This document shows, piece after piece, positions 25,201 through 36,482 of a stretch of DNA of 64,000 bases. Source of the DNA: Hippophae tibetana (taxonomy: Eukaryota > Streptophyta > Magnoliopsida > Rosales > Elaeagnaceae); contig CM072807.1 of NCBI GenBank assembly GCA_037013495.1, forward strand, positions 9,427,001 to 9,491,000. The letters run 5' to 3'. The notes under the pieces were generated by a model. That model saw only the letters and a program-made list of their open reading frames with translations. It was not told where the DNA came from and searched no databases. Both the position numbers and the translations under genes were made by a program. The stretch's first letter is position 1; every line of letters starts with the position of its first letter.

Positions 25201-28200
25201 AGCTTATTTTTATTCATATCAATGAAAATATCTTCTCTTCCAAGTATTATGACATCGTTAAACATATTCATTTTTAAGCTACTTTGTGTGGCATCGTTAA
25301 ACATATTCAGTAGTATTATGACAATCTAAATATTTTTTAACTTATATAAAATTTTAAAGCTACTTAGTTGATTTATTATGACTTTTGATTAAAGCATAAC
25401 ATGTATGTTCCTTCAATGTCCATTGTGATGTTTTCATTTTGACTCTTTAAATTTATTATCTCTTTGAGGTTTCAATTTGCTCTTTTATCTAAGTATTTCT
25501 TAACTTATATAAATTTTTAAAGCTACTTAGTTGATTTATTATGACTTTTGATTAAAGCATAACATGTATGTTCCTTCTATGTCCATTATGATGTTTTCAT
25601 TTTGACTCTTTAAATTTATTATCTCTTTGAGGTTTCAGTTTGCTCTTTTATGATTTTTATTATATTATTTGACCTCGTTAAATTTTTTTTCTTGTATTTA
25701 ATATATTGTATTACTTCTTTAAGTGTGGTAATATATTTTTATGTTTGAACTTTCAATATAATTTTTAAAAATCAATATTTGATTAATCTTGTACTTTCGT
25801 TATCATTGTTTGTCCTTATGAAATTGTTTCATGCAATTACTTTCTTTGTTCTCGTGCTTTGAACCTGAGAGTGTGGGATTTGAGTTTTAGCAATGCACAT
25901 GGTACATTGAAAGGGTGGGTCATCTTTTCTACCTAAACTCATTTGGAGATATTCTTATCCTATCTATTAACTATTAAGTCCAATAAACTAGTTTTATAAG
26001 TGAACTTGATCTAAAAGCTTTATTTTTATTTTCTTTCATGTCATCTTTTTTATGTATGTTCCTTCTATGTATATTGAGATGTTTTCTTTTTTATTATTTA
26101 AATTTATGCTCTTTGAGGTTTCAATTTTCTCTTTTAGGATTTTTATTATATTGTCTAACCTTTTAATTTTTTCTTTCTTGAATTTAATATCTTCCATGAA
26201 TTTTTCAAGCTTGATAATATGTTTTTGTGCTTGAAATTTCAACATATTTTTTTAAAAATCAATATTTTATTAATCTTGTACTTCAATTATGATTGGTAAT
26301 GTAAGTGACATGGTTGAATGCAATTACTTCGCTTGCTCTCATGCTTTGAACATGAGAGTAGGGATTTGAGTTTTGGTAATGTACATGGTCTATTGTAAGG
26401 ATGGATTATCTTTTATGCCTAAACCCATTTGGAGGTATTCTTGTCCTAACTATTAACTATTAAGTTTAGTAAACTAGTTTTAAAAGTGAACTTGATCTAA
26501 AAGCTCTATTTTTCCTCTCTTCCAAGTTAACTTTTTTACGTTCCTTTTTCATCATATTTTCATGGCCAACTTAGGCATTTGAAGTCATATCTCTCAGGCA
26601 CTTCTGTTTTGACTCTTTTTTTGTTGTCTTATAGGTCATATATATTGTAATGTCATACATTTGGCTCTTAAATCCTCCATTGGTATTGTATACCATGTAA
26701 TATGCATATTATTTCATCACGTATGTGCATCAATTTGTTCTATGTATACAATAACAAGTCAATTTTTTATGATATTAACATATAATGAAATTTATTTTCA
26801 TATAATGATATTAACAAGCTATAAAGAACTCATGGATATATATTTACTTCGATCCTTGTCACTTTGGTCGATGTAAACCTTGTCATGATATATTACACAA
26901 AATTGAACTTGTAATCCATACTTATCTGAGCTTTCATGCTTTTAAGTTTTTAATTTAATTAGTGTAGATGTTTTCAACACAACTGTATGTAAAAGTGCTT
27001 TTGAGCTTCAACCTTTTAAGATTTATTTGAATTTTTTTGAATATCTATAAAATATATGTACTATAATATGGGCTATTCTATTTAAGAATATCAGTTTTGA
27101 TAGAATCAACTTGAAGTTTTGGATTAGGATATTAAGTATGAAGGATGTTGCGTCTCTTATGAATTTATTTTATTCATATTAGTGAAAATATCTTGAAGTG
27201 TGGACTATTCATATTATATGAGATTTCATGCTTTTAAGTTTTTAATTTAATTAGTGTAGATGTTTTCAACACAACTGTATGTAAAAGTGCTTTTGAGCTT
27301 TAACTTTTTAAAGTTTATTGGGAATCTTTTGAATATCTACAAAATATATGTACTATATTATGGGCTATTCTATCTAAGAATATCAATTTTGATAGAATTA
27401 ACTTGAAGTTTTGAATTGGGACATTAAGTATGAAGAATGTTGTGTCTCTTCTCAATTTATTTTATTCATATTAACGAAAATATCTTGAAGTATGGACTAT
27501 TCATCTCAACATGACATAAAAGATCGTAGCACCTTTTCTTTGGTCTATTTTATTTATATTGATGAAATTATCTTAAAATCTAATTTATTGACTTTGACAC
27601 AATAAGAAAAATCGGTTATCCCAACATGGCATGAGAGATTTTTGAGTATTTTTCCCTATCTTTTGGACATTGATAGAATTGTTGTAAAGTTAAGATTATT
27701 CACAATAACGTACCAATAATGGTTAATGTGTCTTTTTTACGTACTGTTCTATTCATATAGCTAAAATTATTATGAAGTAATATTTCTCTTAGTGTACCAT
27801 GGAAGGCCTTTAAGGCTATTCTCTTATTTATATCTTATTTACAATAGATTTCTATTCAAGTCTTGCTATTTACTTTGAGGTAACATGACATTTCATTAGA
27901 TTTATTATCTATTATTTGATGGATTTCTCTTTATGTTTGGAGCACTTATATTGGTGGATTTATTATCTTATATATTTTTTTATTTTTTCTTGAAATACGA
28001 GTTATTTACTCTGGGTGGCATCGTTAAAAATATTCAATAGTATTATGACAAGTTAAGACATTTAATTCATATGGATAAAATATGAATTATTATGACTTTG
28101 TTGATTTATTATGACTTTTAATTCACGCAAATCAAGTATGTTCCTTCTATGTCCATTGTGATGTTTTCATTTTGACTCTTTAAATTTATTATCTCTGAGG

Positions 28201-29645
28201 TTTCAATTTGATCTTTTATGATTTTTATTAGATTGACTTACATCGTTAATTTTTCTTTTCTTGAATTTAATATATTGAATAACTTCTTCATCATGAGATA
28301 TTACACAAGATTGAGCTAGTAATCCACACTTGATGGTTTTTCATGCTTTTAAGTCTTTAATTTAATTAGCTTAGATGTGTTCAATACCACTGTTTATAAA
28401 AGGGCTTTCGAGCTTCAACCTTTTAGGATTTATTGAGAATTTTGTGAATATCTAAAATATATACTATAATATGGGCTATTTGGTCTAAATATATCGATTT
28501 TGATAGAATCACCTTGAAGTTTGGGATTGGGATATTAAGTCTAACATAGTATGAAAGATGTTGCGTCTCTTTTGAGTTTATTTTTGTTCATATTAGTAAA
28601 AATATCATGAAGTGTGGACTATTCATTTTGGACTTACATAAATGATCATTTCTTCTCTTCTTCACCCTATTTTATTCATATTGATAAAATTATCTTAAAA
28701 TCTAATATGTTGACTTTGACACAATAAGATAGATTTGTTGTCCTGGTATGAGAAATTGTTGAGTATTTTCTCTAATCTTCTTGACATTGATGGAATTGTT
28801 ATAAAATTTAGATTATTCACTTTAACATACCAACAAAAATGGATGAGCCTTTTTTACATACTATTCTATTGATATTGTTGAAGTTATTATAGATATTATA
28901 TTTCTTTTAGTGCACCATGGAGGAATTCTTATCGTAATTATTAACAATTAAGTCTAGTAAGCTAGTTTTAAAAGAGAACTTGATCTAAAAACTCTAATTT
29001 TTTTCTGGTCCACATTTTTTACATAACTTTTTCATCTTTTTTTCATGGCCAACTTAGGCATTTTAAGATGTCTCCCCTTGGGGCACTTCTATTTTGACTC
29101 TTTTTATGTGTTACAAGTCTTATACGTATCACACAATCATACATTTGGCCCTTAAGTTCTCTGTAGGTGTCGTATACCCCATAATATGAATATTTTTCAT
29201 CACGTATATGAAACATGTTCAATATATACAATAATAAGATAATTTATATGATAATAATATCTAATAAAATATATTTTCTTGTTTGCGTGCACATGAAACA
29301 CTAGCTATAAAGAGTGGGGATATATATTTACTTCGATCCTTGTCACTTTGGTAAATGTGAACCTCGTTATGAGAGATTAGACAAATTTGAGCTGATAATC
29401 CACATATATATATATAGACTTTTGTGCTTTGAAGTCTTTAATTTAATTAGCATAGGTGTTTTCAACACAAATGTATGTAAAAGAGCTTTCGAGCTTCAAC
29501 CTTTCAGGATTTATTGGGAATTTTGTGAATATCTAAAATATATACTATAATATGGGCTATTTTGTTTAAGTAAATCAGTTTTGATAGAATCACCTTGAAG
29601 TTTGGGGTTGGAATATTAATCTTGACATAGCATGAAAGAAACTTT
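22200..29645. repeat. Complex of nested, diverged segmental duplications
   Basis: Several blocks recur in direct orientation. (a) 'aaaatcaatatttgattaatcttgtacttcaatt.tgattg' through 'taactattaactattaagtctagtaaactag' occurs near 22790 (start only), 24310, 25765 and 26255, with its tail near 28930. (b) 'gg.cacttc.gttttgactcttttttt' through 'catcacgtatgtgcat' occurs near 24635, 26595 and 29080. (c) 'gatagaatcaccttgaagtttgggattgggatatta' occurs near 22305, 25125, 27105, 27395, 28505 and 29580. (d) 'tatgttccttctatgtccattgtgatgttttcatttt' occurs near 22575, 25400, 25567, 26055 and 28137. The copies are old and rearranged, and a different repeat (22.98-24.26 kb) interrupts them. No coding potential is seen. 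The original unit may have been about 1.5-2 kb. Confidence 0.75.
22980..24260 (+). mobile_element. LTR-derived-looking repeat, copy A
   Basis: A GC-richer patch (23030-23190) is followed by three copies of a roughly 52-bp unit (23215-23385: 'aattg.aattaa.ccc...tttaatttaaatta.atttttaga.tttcgtt'), then a segment at about 23640-24255 that has an inverted relative at 44.05-45.19 kb. The tail 'ttgtttccacctaaaaatat...tgcacttatttttacacacgat' resembles the end region of plant LTRs. No coding part is seen and the ends are not firmly placed. It is best read as a fossil non-autonomous or solo-LTR-type element lying within the 22.2-29.6 kb complex. Confidence 0.45.
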
Positions 29646-29843
29646 CTGCATCACGACATGAATGTACTTGTTCGAATATGCTAGGTTATATTTTTATTCG
29701 CCTCATGGCATGAAACAATACATTATCTAAATGCTATAAAGCAACAAACATCAATTACATGCAAATAATTAAAATATACGATAAAAAGGGAAACAAACAG
29801 TTTATAAATAAATAAGTTTACACTAATAAAGTGTAATACTTAC

Positions 29844-30111
29844 AATACTATGAAGCAATCTTTTGACTATCTTGAAAGGTACAATATACTTCTCCTTATC
29901 AATAGCCAAATCTTGATATTGAATTTTAATAGGTTCACTTATTAAAGAAAATAACAATGTTAAAAAGTACATAAAAAGAATATAAATACAATGAAAAAGA
30001 AGATGAAAATGCATTCGAAGATTTCTACCTAAACAAACCATTGAAACGCTTCACCCAATCCTTTGGTAAAGTTTGGTAAGGGTAGCTTGGATGCTCTAAG
30101 GCCTCATCATC
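29844..30111 (-). pseudogene. Unrecognised host gene fragment: two exons that join in frame
   Basis: On the minus strand a first block, about 30111-30029 (83 nt, 'DDEALEHPSYPYQTLPKDW' and onward to 'KRFNGLF'), ends at TTTAG|GTAGAAAT. After a 91-base T-rich gap ending 'tttaataag', a second block, 29937-29844 (94 nt, containing 'IQYQDLAIDKEKYIVPF' and 'IVKRLLHSI'), ends at a perfect donor GTAAGT. The two blocks join with matching phase (27 codons plus 2 bases, then 1 base plus 31 codons), giving 59 residues without a stop. Such agreement suggests real exons of a host gene, either captured by or broken by neighbouring elements. I do not recognise the family. No further exon is found on either side; upstream the copia element begins, downstream the repeat complex begins. 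Confidence 0.45.
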
Positions 30112-30229
30112 CTCTCACAGGTTTAATGGAAGGGTCCATTTCAACTTGTATTCTACCATAAGTAAAAAACACACCCTTGGAAAGTCAAACTAAGACTATA
30201 AATTTGAAAATGAAATCTATGGTCTTTTT

Positions 30230-33200
30230 TATGAACAAGTTCGCAACTTGATTATCTATCTTGATTTTCCTCATCTCAACTTCTTCTTACAAAACCTTTT
30301 CTCTAATAAAGTGATAGTGCATTTCAACATGATTAGTTCTTGCATGAAAGACTGGATTTTCTACCAAACAAATTGTTGATTGATTGTCACAATATAACAG
30401 AATTGCATAATCTATTAGTTGTTGTAGATTATTCATTAGTTGTATCAACCATATACTCTCTTGAGCTGCCATTTCTGCTGCTCGATACTCAACTTCAGTG
30501 GTTGATAATGATATTGTCAGTTGTGTCTTGCTACACCAAGAAATTGTTCCATAACCAAGCTTAAACACATACCCAATTATTGATCTTCTGGTGTCATGAT
30601 CTTCTGCATAGTCAGCATCGTAGTAACCAACTAACTTGTCGTCTCCACCTTTCTTGTACAAAAGACCATAGTCAATTGCACTCTTTATATATCTCAGTAT
30701 TCGTCGAATTACTTCCAAATGAGGCTTCTTTGGATTTTGCATGTATTGACTCATTACATTAACTACATAAGAAATGTCAGGTCAAGTTAAGGTTAAATAG
30801 ATCAGACTGCCTACCAATTTTCGATACATTATCGCATCTTCCAAATCTTTTCCTTCATGTTCACACATTTTGGCATTTGGTTCTATTGGTGTCGAAATCG
30901 GTTTGCATTCAAGAATTCTGAACCTCTTCATCAAATCTTTGGAATATTTTTGTTGACAAAGAAATATTCCTTCTTGTGTGCTATCAACCTCTAGATCAAG
31001 AAAGTGCTTAAGTTGTCCAAGTTCCTTCATCTGGAAACGGACTAACAAAATATCCTTTGTTCGAAGAATTTCTACCTCATCATTACTAATTATAATTAAA
31101 TCATCTATGTATACTAGCATGCTAACTAGATTTTCTTCATTGGCTTTGACAAACAAGTTGGAATCTATAGGTATTACTCAATAACCGCTTTGTGTTAAAA
31201 ATTCAACAATCTTACCATACCATTCCCTAGGTGCCTATTTCAATTTGTAAAGTGATTTTTGTAGCTTACACACATATTCAGGATAATATTGGCTCTGAAA
31301 ACCCATTGGTTGGACCATGTAGATCTTCGGATCCAGCTCTCCATGAAGAAAAACATTTTTTACATCTATCTGCCATAAATTCTAGTCTTTGTTGGCTGCA
31401 AGTGCAAGTAGGACCCATACAATTGTAAGTTTTATCACCAAACTAAACGTTTCATCATAGTCTAGTCCATACTATTGAGAGAAACCACGAGCTACCAATC
31501 GTGACTTGTATCTCTCAATTGACCCATTTGGACGATGATTTATCTTGTAAACCCATTTATACGATATGGGTTTCACACTTCTAGTTTTCACATCAAATCC
31601 CAAGTTTGATTTTGCTGAAGTGTAACGATCTTTTATTTCATAGTTGTAATCCACTCAGATCTTTACGATGCTTCTTCGAACGTCTCAGGTTTTATTATAG
31701 TTTCTTCTTCTATGGTTGCATTGGAATATTTGGGATTTACCCTTCATGTTCTTATTGACCTTCAGAGTTGAGATTGTGGAATTGATTCTTCCTATTTACT
31801 AGGCACATCTTCTTCATTTAGTTGTTGATATATGTCAATTTGTCAAGGATTATGAATTACTCTTTGTTCGACATCATCATCGTTTGGATCTCTAGATTCA
31901 TCTGAACTTGGTTGGAGTTGAACAATATGCTCCCCCATCTTTTGTTACAGCTTGTCTCTGAATTCTCTCAAGTTTGGAAACGCCTCTTTCTCTGAGGACC
32001 ACCAAGAAGTGCTTTATCAAGTAACACATCTCATAAAGTGTAACATCTTTTACTCATTGGATCGCAACATTTCCACCCTTTTCTCTGGCTATTATATCCC
32101 ACAAAGATACATCTAACAGCTTTCTTGGCAAACTTGCTCCGTAAATTATCAGGAACAAATACATAACATATACATCCAAATACTCGAAAGTAGCTAACTG
32201 TAGGTTTCATGTTCCACAGTTTTTCAAAGGGTGAAACATATTCTAACCTTGGTTGAGGAAGTTTGTTGATCACAAAGGCTACAATCCTTATTGCTTTAGC
32301 GCAAAACCTTCCAGGTACATTCTTTTCATGTAGCATACTTTAATAAATTTCAACAAGTTGTCGGTTCTTTCTCTCTGATACACCATTTTGTTGTGGTGTG
32401 TTTGGAAAAAGTGTACTGATGACGTATTCAACATTTCCTTATGTATTGAGACAACTCGCTTGAGCTATATTCTCTATTGTTGTCTGTGTGCAAGAAACAG
32501 ATCTTCTTTCCTACTTCTCCTTCAGTTGAATCTCTGAACTATTTAAACTTTGAAAATATGTCAGATTTTTCTTTCATAAAGGTAACCCACACATACCTTG
32601 AGAATTTGTCAATGAATGTCACTATGTATCGCATACCACCAATTGATGGTTGCTTAGTGGGCATGAATACAACATAGTAAACTAACTCTAATGGTTCTTT
32701 TGCTTTAAACGATGATTCCTCGTATGGTAATTGGTGAGCTTTACCATACTGGCATCCTGCACAGATAGTGTATGTTTGCATGCCTAATTGAGGAGGCCCT
32801 TTAAGCATCGACTTCTTCACCATCACACTTAACTTGGAATAGTTAACGTGACCTAACCTCATATAACATAGGTATGTTGTTTCATTTATTCTTATCATGT
32901 CTAGATTCTAATGACATCACGTAGATTGATTCCAATCGTCACCCCTCTATTGTCAGTATTTCTGAGATTTTGATATAACAATACACCTTCACGTCTCGGG
33001 GACCGAACAATTCATAGTGATCTGATGATGTCAATTGAGCCACAGATAATAATTTTTTCTTCATTTCTGGGACATGATAAACATCTTTAAGTGGTACCTA
33101 ATTAGTATTATATCGAGGCGTAACTATCGTTTTACCGATGTGAGCTATTGGTAACCTTGAGTTGTCAATTGTTCCCACTACATGACTTCCCTTGTAGTTA

Positions 33201-34792
33201 GACATGCTTTGTAACTTTTGTTTATCTCTTGTCATATGATTTAAGAAGCTTGAATCTACGATCCAGTCATTCTCATAGTCAATTTGTTTTAGTGTTGTTA
33301 TTATGAGAGCTAATTCTTCTTCCTCTGTAACAAATAATACTTCGGCATCCCAACCATCTTCATTATTCTCTTTAGAACTGGAAGTAGTTGTATTACTTTT
33401 AACATGCTTTTTTTCTACTCCAACAATCTTTTGCCAAGTGACACATCTTCCCATAGTTGTAACACTCACCATCAAATTTTATGTTGTTACTACGATTCTT
33501 CCAAGCTTCCCCTAGACGAAAGCCTTTCTTTCCTTGAGAAATTTTTCCTTTGTCGCCATCCTTGTTAGATCCACTACCATTGTATCACTTGAAAGTGCCT
33601 CTGTTTTTGTTGGAGTAGAGTGCTTCTTCCACACCCTTCAGCGAGACTCCTCCCATTTGCTTAGTCATAGCTTCTTAACTCGCCAACAAATTCTCAAACT
33701 TAGCAAGAAATGGTTGTGTTGGCCATCCTTGTATAGCGGTAACAAACCCTCGATATTCAGGTCTCAACCCATGGATAATTATTCTATTTATCCTGGTTTC
33801 CCCAATAGGAGATTTCGGATCTAACTCTAAAATTTTGCTACATAATGACTTCACCTTGTGAAAGTACTAGGAAATCGTCATTTTGTTTTGCGTCATCGAT
33901 AGCAACTCTTTCTTGAGAAGTTATAGTCTTGTATCATTCTTTTTTGAAAAGAGTGTAACAAGAGTGTCACATGCTTACTTTGGTGTTTTGGCATCCCGAA
34001 TGTGCTCTAACATTTCTTCTTCAATTGTGGTCTTTAAATTAAACATCGTTTTTCCTACTTTAATTTTCCACTTCCGCAAGATGATGTTTGCATCTTTCGC
34101 TGCTGGTTGTGTACCAACAACCTCCCACAGGTCCTGATCTTGTAGGTAAGACTTCATACATGTTGCCCGTGTGTTATAGTTTTTGTTGTTGAGCTTCTTG
34201 ATTCCTCCAACTACTTGAAGGTCACTCATCGTGTCGATAAGACTTTGTCTATACGGAACAAGCTTAACTAAGAAACTTATAGAGTACCAAACTCCTCACA
34301 ACTCAAGATAGCTCCACTAAGAACAATCATTGACCATCCCGCTCTAATACCAATTGTTGAGTAAATTTTAGAATACACTAATATTGGATCCAAACAAGTA
34401 AACAAACTACTTGTATTGTATCCACAATAAAAAACACTATAATACCTTTCAAAGGTAACTTACAAATTAAAGAGAAATACAACACTCAAATAGAAAGCTC
34501 TCAACTCACATTCAAACTAAGAATACAAAAACTTATTTGTTTTTTATGGGATGATTAAACCAAATGCAAGGTAGACTATTTATAGTTCTCACCATGCAAT
34601 CTACATCACACAAATATAAAACTAAGAAATAATTCTAAGCAAACAAATATTATTCTACACATTTTCCTTTTCTACATCATTTTATATTTTCTTTTAAAAA
34701 AATCTTTAATTATTCCATTAATTGAGTTGATGTTAATTTTCAACAACTTTCTTCAACCACTCTATTCATTGAGTTGGTGATGAATTTCAACA
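30230..34792 (-). mobile_element. Decayed Ty1/copia LTR retrotransposon, one LTR visible
   Basis: The element reads right to left. One LTR lies at 34355-34792 (438 bp, TGTTGA...TTCAACA on the plus strand), followed on the minus strand by a primer-binding-like TGGTATTAGAGCGG typical of copia elements (initiator-Met tRNA type). Then come a gag of the UBN2 type (about 33.9-34.3 kb), a pre-integrase and integrase core region (about 32.0-32.9 kb, with the '[13 protein letters not shown]' zinc-binding side and '[11 protein letters not shown]'), the RVT_2 reverse transcriptase (about 30.8-31.7 kb, with 'LVYIDDLII') and RNase H (about 30.29-30.75 kb, with '[16 protein letters not shown]'). Gene order gag-integrase-RT-RNase H is that of Ty1/copia. 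It is clearly a fossil with many breaks. The second LTR is missing at the low end, so LTR divergence cannot date it; the coding state suggests moderate rather than very great age. Confidence 0.92.
34355..34792 (-). repeat. 5' LTR of the copia element
   Basis: Bounded by TGTTGAGTAAA at 34355 and AATTTCAACA at 34792 on the plus strand, which gives the 5-bp inverted ends TGTTG/CAACA expected of an LTR. The primer site begins within a few bases of its inner edge. No partner LTR with this sequence is found between 29.6 and 30.3 kb. Confidence 0.75.
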
Positions 34793-36482
34793 TGTACTGT
34801 AAAACAACAACATGCTATTTTTTGATGATGAAGATAGGAACATCCGAACAATAAATTTGAGATCTTTTTATTCTTTTCAATAAGTTCATGTATGTATATC
34901 AAATAGCAAGACTTAGCACTTGTGAGAGCTGATCGGAAACCAAATATCTGGTTCCATAATGAATCAAATATCTAGCATTAGTTATGCTTATGTCGTAGAT
35001 TTGAATCGATCAGTAAGAACTTGTGGCATTTTTAGCATGACTTAATTTTCTAATAACTTCATGATGACAATAATAGGTCTCAAAAATGGTAGTAACTAGC
35101 ATTTTGGTTGGTAATGGGGTGAATCTTGGAGCATTGAGGTAGGGATTGATGGAGTACTCTCAAACTGTGAACGCATCTGAAAGGAACAAACAGAGATGGG
35201 TTGGCAAATAATCTCGAAAATCAAGCTCATCTATGGAAAAAGAAAATGACCAGCAATGAACAGTTAGTGACATTGTTTCTATTTAACAAATTAGCATACT
35301 GAAATTTGAGGTTGTTGCTGGTACTTCCATGGAGCATTTTAAAGAACCGTAGCGAATTTATAGTTAACAATTTATTTGTACAAGCTTGACATGGCTGATT
35401 TGTTATACCATGTGCACAAGGGAAGCTTTATGGAGCCAAATTCTTACAATGTTAATATATTGAATTGTTGGGAATGATTCGAGTTTAGAGAGATAAACAA
35501 TAAATATGAATAATGATGTTGATTCAAGACCCTTTATTTCTCATATATATGGCATTATAGATGTATATTTCGTTTACATAGAATCCACGTAGGACTGTCG
35601 TATAAGATAAAAAAAGGGTAAATTACAAAGCCTTCAAAGTGTGTCCTAATGAAAAGTCTGAGCATTAGGATGTCCTTTTAAGTTAATTGATCCCAAAATT
35701 AGGAGATTGGGTCTGTTCTTTGATAAGCAGGTAAATGATGTGTTAGGCGATACATGTGTCAGTCTATATTTTGTATTAGGTCATATATTGTGCTCAAATA
35801 TGAATACCAAATAATTCTCACATAAAATTGATGATTCCATGTGAAAACTTTTAAGAGGTTATGAAAAAATGCATAATTCATTATCATTAAGATCTCATTG
35901 TCTTTCTGTTTTAAGCATTCAATAAAGCATTTTCTTACTTTTTATACACCAATGTTTGTTCCTTGTAGTACTTGTTTCGATTATCAAACGTTAGGGCCGA
36001 GCCTAAATTTGTCCGTAAAAATTGTAGTTGTAAAAATTTCGTCCACAATAGCCAACCCAATTATCATAGTTTTGAACATGCAATTAATTGTACGAGCAAA
36101 GTATTATAGAGGTCCGTCTCCTAGATGAGACCATTTGTATTTATTTCATTACTTGGATTGTGAAAGGAGTACCAGATTGGCTCCTACTTTTCCATATCTT
36201 TCGCTACGCAAGCTTAATAAAAAGCCTCATTTTTTCTCAAAAAAGTCATAACTTGCAAGAATTTCTTCAGAAGAGAAAAGAACATGTTCGATGCAAACAA
36301 TCAATGTGGCACAAATGCATTTTCTTCATTAATTACACAACTAATCCCCATTTCCCCAAGAGAGAGGGTTAAAAAATTGAAAGTGATGAGTTTCTGGTAG
36401 AACTTCATAACATATGTGATTTCATCGTAAAAATTGGACTAATCCATAAACACTAAGAATTGATAATCTTGTGATTGATGTA
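34793..36482. other. Intergenic, with 3' flank of the COPI-associated gene and an LTR-like patch
   Basis: Near 35466 the sequence TGTTGGGAATGATTCGAG, followed by TATA-like and leader-like words up to about 35830, resembles the start of a plant LTR, but no matching end or primer site is seen. 36100-36482 is likely the 3' UTR of the minus-strand gene that ends at 36483. No other gene is recognised. Confidence 0.3.

Noticed and set aside
24611-26234. Small open frames (60-84 codons) in the repeat complex
   Set aside because: They recur only as parts of the repeat blocks, are Tyr/Ile/Phe-rich from AT composition and change frame between copies.
35466-35830. A second LTR partner of the copia element
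   Set aside because: It starts TGTTGGG but the sequence does not match the 34355-34792 LTR and there is no defined end.
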